The notes beneath the pieces were generated by a model. That model ran no database searches, was not told the DNA's origin, and saw only the letters and a list, made by a program, of their open reading frames with translations. Of a stretch of 64,000 nucleotides of DNA, positions 60,315 to 64,000 are shown piece after piece. This DNA is from Paramecium pentaurelia (Eukaryota; Ciliophora; Oligohymenophorea; Peniculida; Parameciidae): positions 310,001 through 374,000 of the forward strand of contig CAJJDO010000038.1 in NCBI GenBank assembly GCA_905183005.1. The letters are read 5' to 3'. Each line of letters opens with the position of its first letter. Within the stretch, counting starts at the first letter, position 1. The translations under genes were made by a program, and so were the position numbers.

Positions 60315-61263
60315 ATGGGAGGATAATGTTGCAATAATACATCATATTTAGATGATGTAGAGCCATATGATGATACAGAATTGAAACGTTTAGATACTCG
60401 TAAAATCAATATTAAATATAATTACAAAAAGAAATAAAAAGAATTGAATTCAAGTCAAACTACAAAGACTTAAGAAAGAACCAAACAATTAGCAGTCACA
60501 CTTAAAAGTGGTGGAATATATTTAGGAGATTGGGTTGGTAATAAAAGAGAAGGTTATGGAATTCTAAAATGGCCAGATGGTTCAGAATATGAAGGAGAAT
60601 GGAAAAATAATAAAGCTCATGGATAAGGAAAATTCATTTATCCTGATGGAGACTATTATGAAGGATAATGGGAAAATGATAAATAAAATGGTAGAGGGAC
60701 ATTCTAATCAATTAATGGAGGTAAATTTGAAGGACAATGGAAGGATGATTTATAATAAGGATATGGGATAGAGACTTGGGAAGATGGGAGTAAATATGAG
60801 GGTTATTTTTATGAAGGAATAAAATAAGGATAGGGAACTTATATATGGAATGATGGTTCAACATATACAGGTTTATGGATTAATAATAAGCGACATGGAT
60901 AAGGATCTCAAGTATGGAAAAATGGTAAAGAATATCAAGGAGAATGGTTTGAAGATTTTATGTGCGGTTAAGGAATAATTAAATGGTCTAATGGTTGTAC
61001 ATATGTTGGATAGTTTAATAAAGATGCTCTAAATGGTTATGGCATTTTCAAATGGTCGAGTATTTAATATCCATAATTTAGATGGTAGAAGTTATGAAGG
61101 TAGTTTTAAACATTCAAAGCCAAATGGGAAAGGTAAAGTTATATTGGATAATGGTCGGTCAAGATTTGGAGAATGGAATGAAGGATAATTGATAAAATGG
61201 TTTGACAATAATCAAGATGAATAAAAAGAAAATTTTGATATACTTAATCTAGAAGATTTATGA
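60315..61263 (+). CDS. MORN-repeat protein with N-terminal acylation signal
   Basis: This gives 308 residues with one 22-nt intron. The N-terminus MGGQCC fits N-myristoylation at Gly2 with palmitoylation of the Cys pair. After a basic spacer, about ten MORN repeats run to the end (YEGEWKNNKAHGQGKFIYPD; FEGQWKDDLQQGYGIETWED; YTGLWINNKRHGQGSQVWKN). Such lipid-anchored MORN proteins bind the plasma membrane or alveoli in ciliates; the exact site is inferred. The stop lies 4 bp from the stop of the convergent antigen gene. Confidence 0.9.
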
Positions 61264-61267
61264 AAAA

Positions 61268-64000
61268 TCAAATATATATACTAATAATCAGACTCAGCAT
61301 TGGAAATAGAACTTGAGCTTTATCATTCGTTTCTGAATCATTTGAGTTTGTCAAATTATTTTCCTCTTCAGTGTTATTTTAGTATTATGTTCCACATTAC
61401 AAACAAACAGATTTGACAGAGTCCCAAGTATATGTATAAGCAGTAGCCGAAAAGCAATTTGATGGTCCTAGATATTCAAGTTTTTCTGAAAAACAATATC
61501 CATTTTACAATGCACATAATTCATACTGTTATCCAGAAAAATCTAGTATTGCTTAACACATTTCAGTTTATTATTTTTTGGATGAACATGTATATTATGA
61601 ACAAGAACTTTTGGTCTTAGTTTATGTCCATTGACAAGTCTAAGATTTGAATTAACATGCCTCTTTGTCAGATGAAGCATCTGAACATTTAGTCATAATT
61701 TTACATTTTCCTTTTCCATTATCTAAATACCAGACACAATATCCATCACTACCACCATATCTACATGCTTTCTCAGTTTCATATTTATCACATGTTGTAT
61801 ATTCAACACATCCTAATCCACTATCAACACAATTACTAATTTAAGAACAATCCTCAATTTATTCATTACATTTAACCGGTTGACATTTAGTATCATTTGA
61901 ATTATATTTGCATTTACCATCCAAACCAGGTGCAAAATTGCAATAATTCTAATCATAAGTTTCACAATTATCTATTTTAATACATTTGGTATTATCAGAT
62001 GTACAAGTTTTTAAAACATTATTGCATTCATCATGAGTTGTAAATTATAGATGAGAACATTATAAATCAACACATTTTTTTGCTTATTCATCATAATAAC
62101 ATTTTTATTAATTATTATTTAAATAACAATTTGACATTTTAGTATAAGATGAGCAATCTTATAATTCAATACATTTAGTTTCATCTGTTGTACAATTCTT
62201 ATTTAAACTCTAACATTCCTAATGAGTCTTATATTCAATACTATTACAACCAGTAAATAGTATGCATGTTTATTTTTCAGATATATACACACATTTACCA
62301 TCTGTTCCCTAAAAACAACCTTAAGCAGGTAAAAACTAACATTTATCTATTGGAATGCAAGTATTTCCATCTGTAGTACATTCATGACTGAATTCATAAC
62401 ATTATTCATGAGTTTAGTATTAGAGAGATGTACAGGATGAATATTGATAACATGTATTTTTCACCCATAAACATGGTCCATCAGAACCTAAAAAACAACC
62501 ACTTTGAATTTTTGTATTGCATTTAGATTGAGGAATACAAGTTAATCCATTAGAAGTACATGAAGGATCGTATTAAACACAATCATAATGATTTTTATAT
62601 GGAATATCTGAACAATCAGCATCCTTGCATCCATCTTTTGAGAATATGCATTGTTTTCCATACTTATCTGTTGTGCAAGATTCTTAAACTTTAGCATCTT
62701 TACAAAGACCTTTTATAATACAACCTCCAGTTTATTTTGTAGTACAACCAGATTTATACATATGACATTCAAGCTCAGTGACATAATTAGTTGGAGCACT
62801 TGAGCAATTATATTCTAAGCATTGATTATTAATCCATTAACACTTATTACCATTTGAATCAGTAACACATGCTTATTCAATATAAGCATCTATACATTAA
62901 GTTCTCATAACACAACCATTCCCATTTGTTGTACATTCTTTTTTAAATGTTCTACATTATGTATCTGTTGAATATTATTAAGGAGCATCACTACATTGTT
63001 GTAGATTACATCTAGGTTAGAATACACATAATTAATTATTTGAATCAATAACACATCCTGATCTAGTTGTATATGTAGTACATTAATCAATTTAGATACA
63101 TCCCTTTCCATTTGTTGTACAATTTTTACTAAACTATTGACATTATTCATGTGAAGTAAGAGTTTTATCAGCTTTATCACAAGTACGATCTGTACATGTA
63201 TTATTAAACCAGATACATTCCTTATTTGATTTTGTTTTTATACAATTTACTGCAAATAAATATTCATTACATTTTTCATATCGTTAAATACATTCAGTTT
63301 TGTCAGAATTGACTGTGCAATAACTCAAAAAATTACTGCATGCTTCATCACTTGTAGTTTGATCAGAGTTCTAACATGATCTAACTTCACAAGTTTCTTG
63401 TAAAGCTTTCTTATTCCAAATACATTTGCCTTCATATAAACTCTCAATACACATTAATTCATTAGTATATTAACTACATTTCTCTGATTGATTTATACAT
63501 CCTTTATATTCAATTCCATCAGAATTAACTGTACAAATTGGTAAAAATAGTTTACAAGATTAGAATGAATTGAAAACTCCTTAATTACATTTTCTAGTTA
63601 TACATTATGTTCCATTCCAAAAACATTATTATCCATCACTGGTTATAGAACATTGATGTTGTAATAATTCTAAACATGTTCCTTTACGATTTACACAACC
63701 TCTTTTTTTATCACTTATCATACATGTACTTAAATAACTTAAACATTCATCATCATTATCTATATCAAGACTAGCAGTAAAACAACTCTTTTAAACACAT
63801 TATTCATTTAACCATAAACATTAAAATTTAGGATTACCTGCTAAATAACATTAATCTTTAATTTTATAAGAATCACAAGTATGTGATATATTTTAACATC
63901 CTTTAAGATCAGATTTAATAGTACATGTATCTAACCATTATTAACATTCTTTATGAGTAATCAATTCATCACTTGCATTATCACATGTTTTTTAAGTACA
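61268..64000 (-). CDS. large Cys-rich repeat surface antigen, GPI-anchored (partial)
   Basis: A single TGA-free frame runs from the window edge to TGA 61268-61270, more than 900 residues; the 5' end is outside. It consists of repeats of about 60-65 residues with regular Cys spacing (HEQCQQFSKNCTTNGKGCIQ; CTVNSDKTECIQRYEKCNEY; GSDGYCVWYLDNGKGKC). The C-terminus, after an Asn/Glu-rich segment, is a hydrophobic tail (VLFPMLSLIISIYI) as in GPI-anchor signals. Periodic cysteines, lack of introns and the GPI tail fit Paramecium immobilisation-type surface antigens. Such genes are expressed in a mutually exclusive way; regulation cannot be read here because the promoter is absent. Confidence 0.8.

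Noticed and set aside
1..64000. Retained internal eliminated sequences or transposons
   Set aside because: No TA-bounded insertion with a convincing Tc1/mariner-like end was seen interrupting a gene, and no transposase motif was found.

Overview
The window looks like macronuclear DNA of a Paramecium-like oligohymenophorean ciliate. It is very AT-rich. TAA and TAG occur in frame throughout every recognisable gene, where homologues carry Gln or tolerate it, and TGA is the only stop. Genes are packed tightly on both strands, often with under 100 bp between them. Coding frames are broken by tiny GT...AG introns, mostly 20-30 nt and usually starting GTA. Standard-code ORF calls therefore fragment almost every gene. 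The models below were read by hand with TGA-only stops and introns removed; for most genes the spliced length came out as a whole number of codons. I recognise no tRNA, rRNA, CRISPR, telomeric repeat or transposon.

Layout. 0-6.8 kb: a MORN-tailed pseudokinase, a small kinase, an unknown protein, a kinase with an altered DFG motif and a TPR protein. 7.4-9.9 kb: a decayed PPP-family phosphatase and a 1,075-bp exact duplication split by a single N at 8703, almost certainly an assembly artefact. 9.9-15 kb: ribosomal P1, an ALYREF-type RRM protein, a coiled-coil protein, ribosomal uL29 (RPL35) and a three-repeat Myb protein. 15.4-24.8 kb: an M16C presequence-protease homologue without its zinc motif, an STPGR ciliary protein, a BT1-type transporter, two coiled-coil or acidic proteins and a catalytically dead RNase III/dsRBD protein (mL44-like). 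24.8-39.3 kb: two kinases, V-ATPase subunit a, a Sec14-like protein, a zinc-finger membrane protein, BCKDH E1-alpha, a PSMD5-like protein, a profilin-like protein, bL12m, eS7 and a dual-specificity phosphatase. 39.3-43 kb: the most gene-poor stretch, holding a small unknown gene and a CBM20 protein. 43-53.3 kb: a CHAT-domain pseudo-protease, coiled-coil and Rab genes, a (methyl)citrate synthase, PB1 and Josephin proteins and a K+-type H+-pyrophosphatase. 53.5-64 kb: SSNA1/DIP13, a membrane protein, a cullin-like and an F-box-like gene, small unknown genes, a lipid-anchored MORN protein and the 3' part of a large Cys-rich, probably GPI-anchored surface antigen.

There are no operons. Genes for related compartments recur: cilium and cortex (STPGR, SSNA1, MORN proteins), mitochondrion (bL12m, BCKDH, citrate synthase, the M16C and RNase III-like proteins), acidocalcisome/vacuole (H+-PPase, V-ATPase a) and ubiquitin (Josephin, F-box-like, cullin-like, PSMD5-like). 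The most striking theme is an excess of enzyme folds that have lost catalytic residues: pseudokinase, M16C, RNase III and CHAT.
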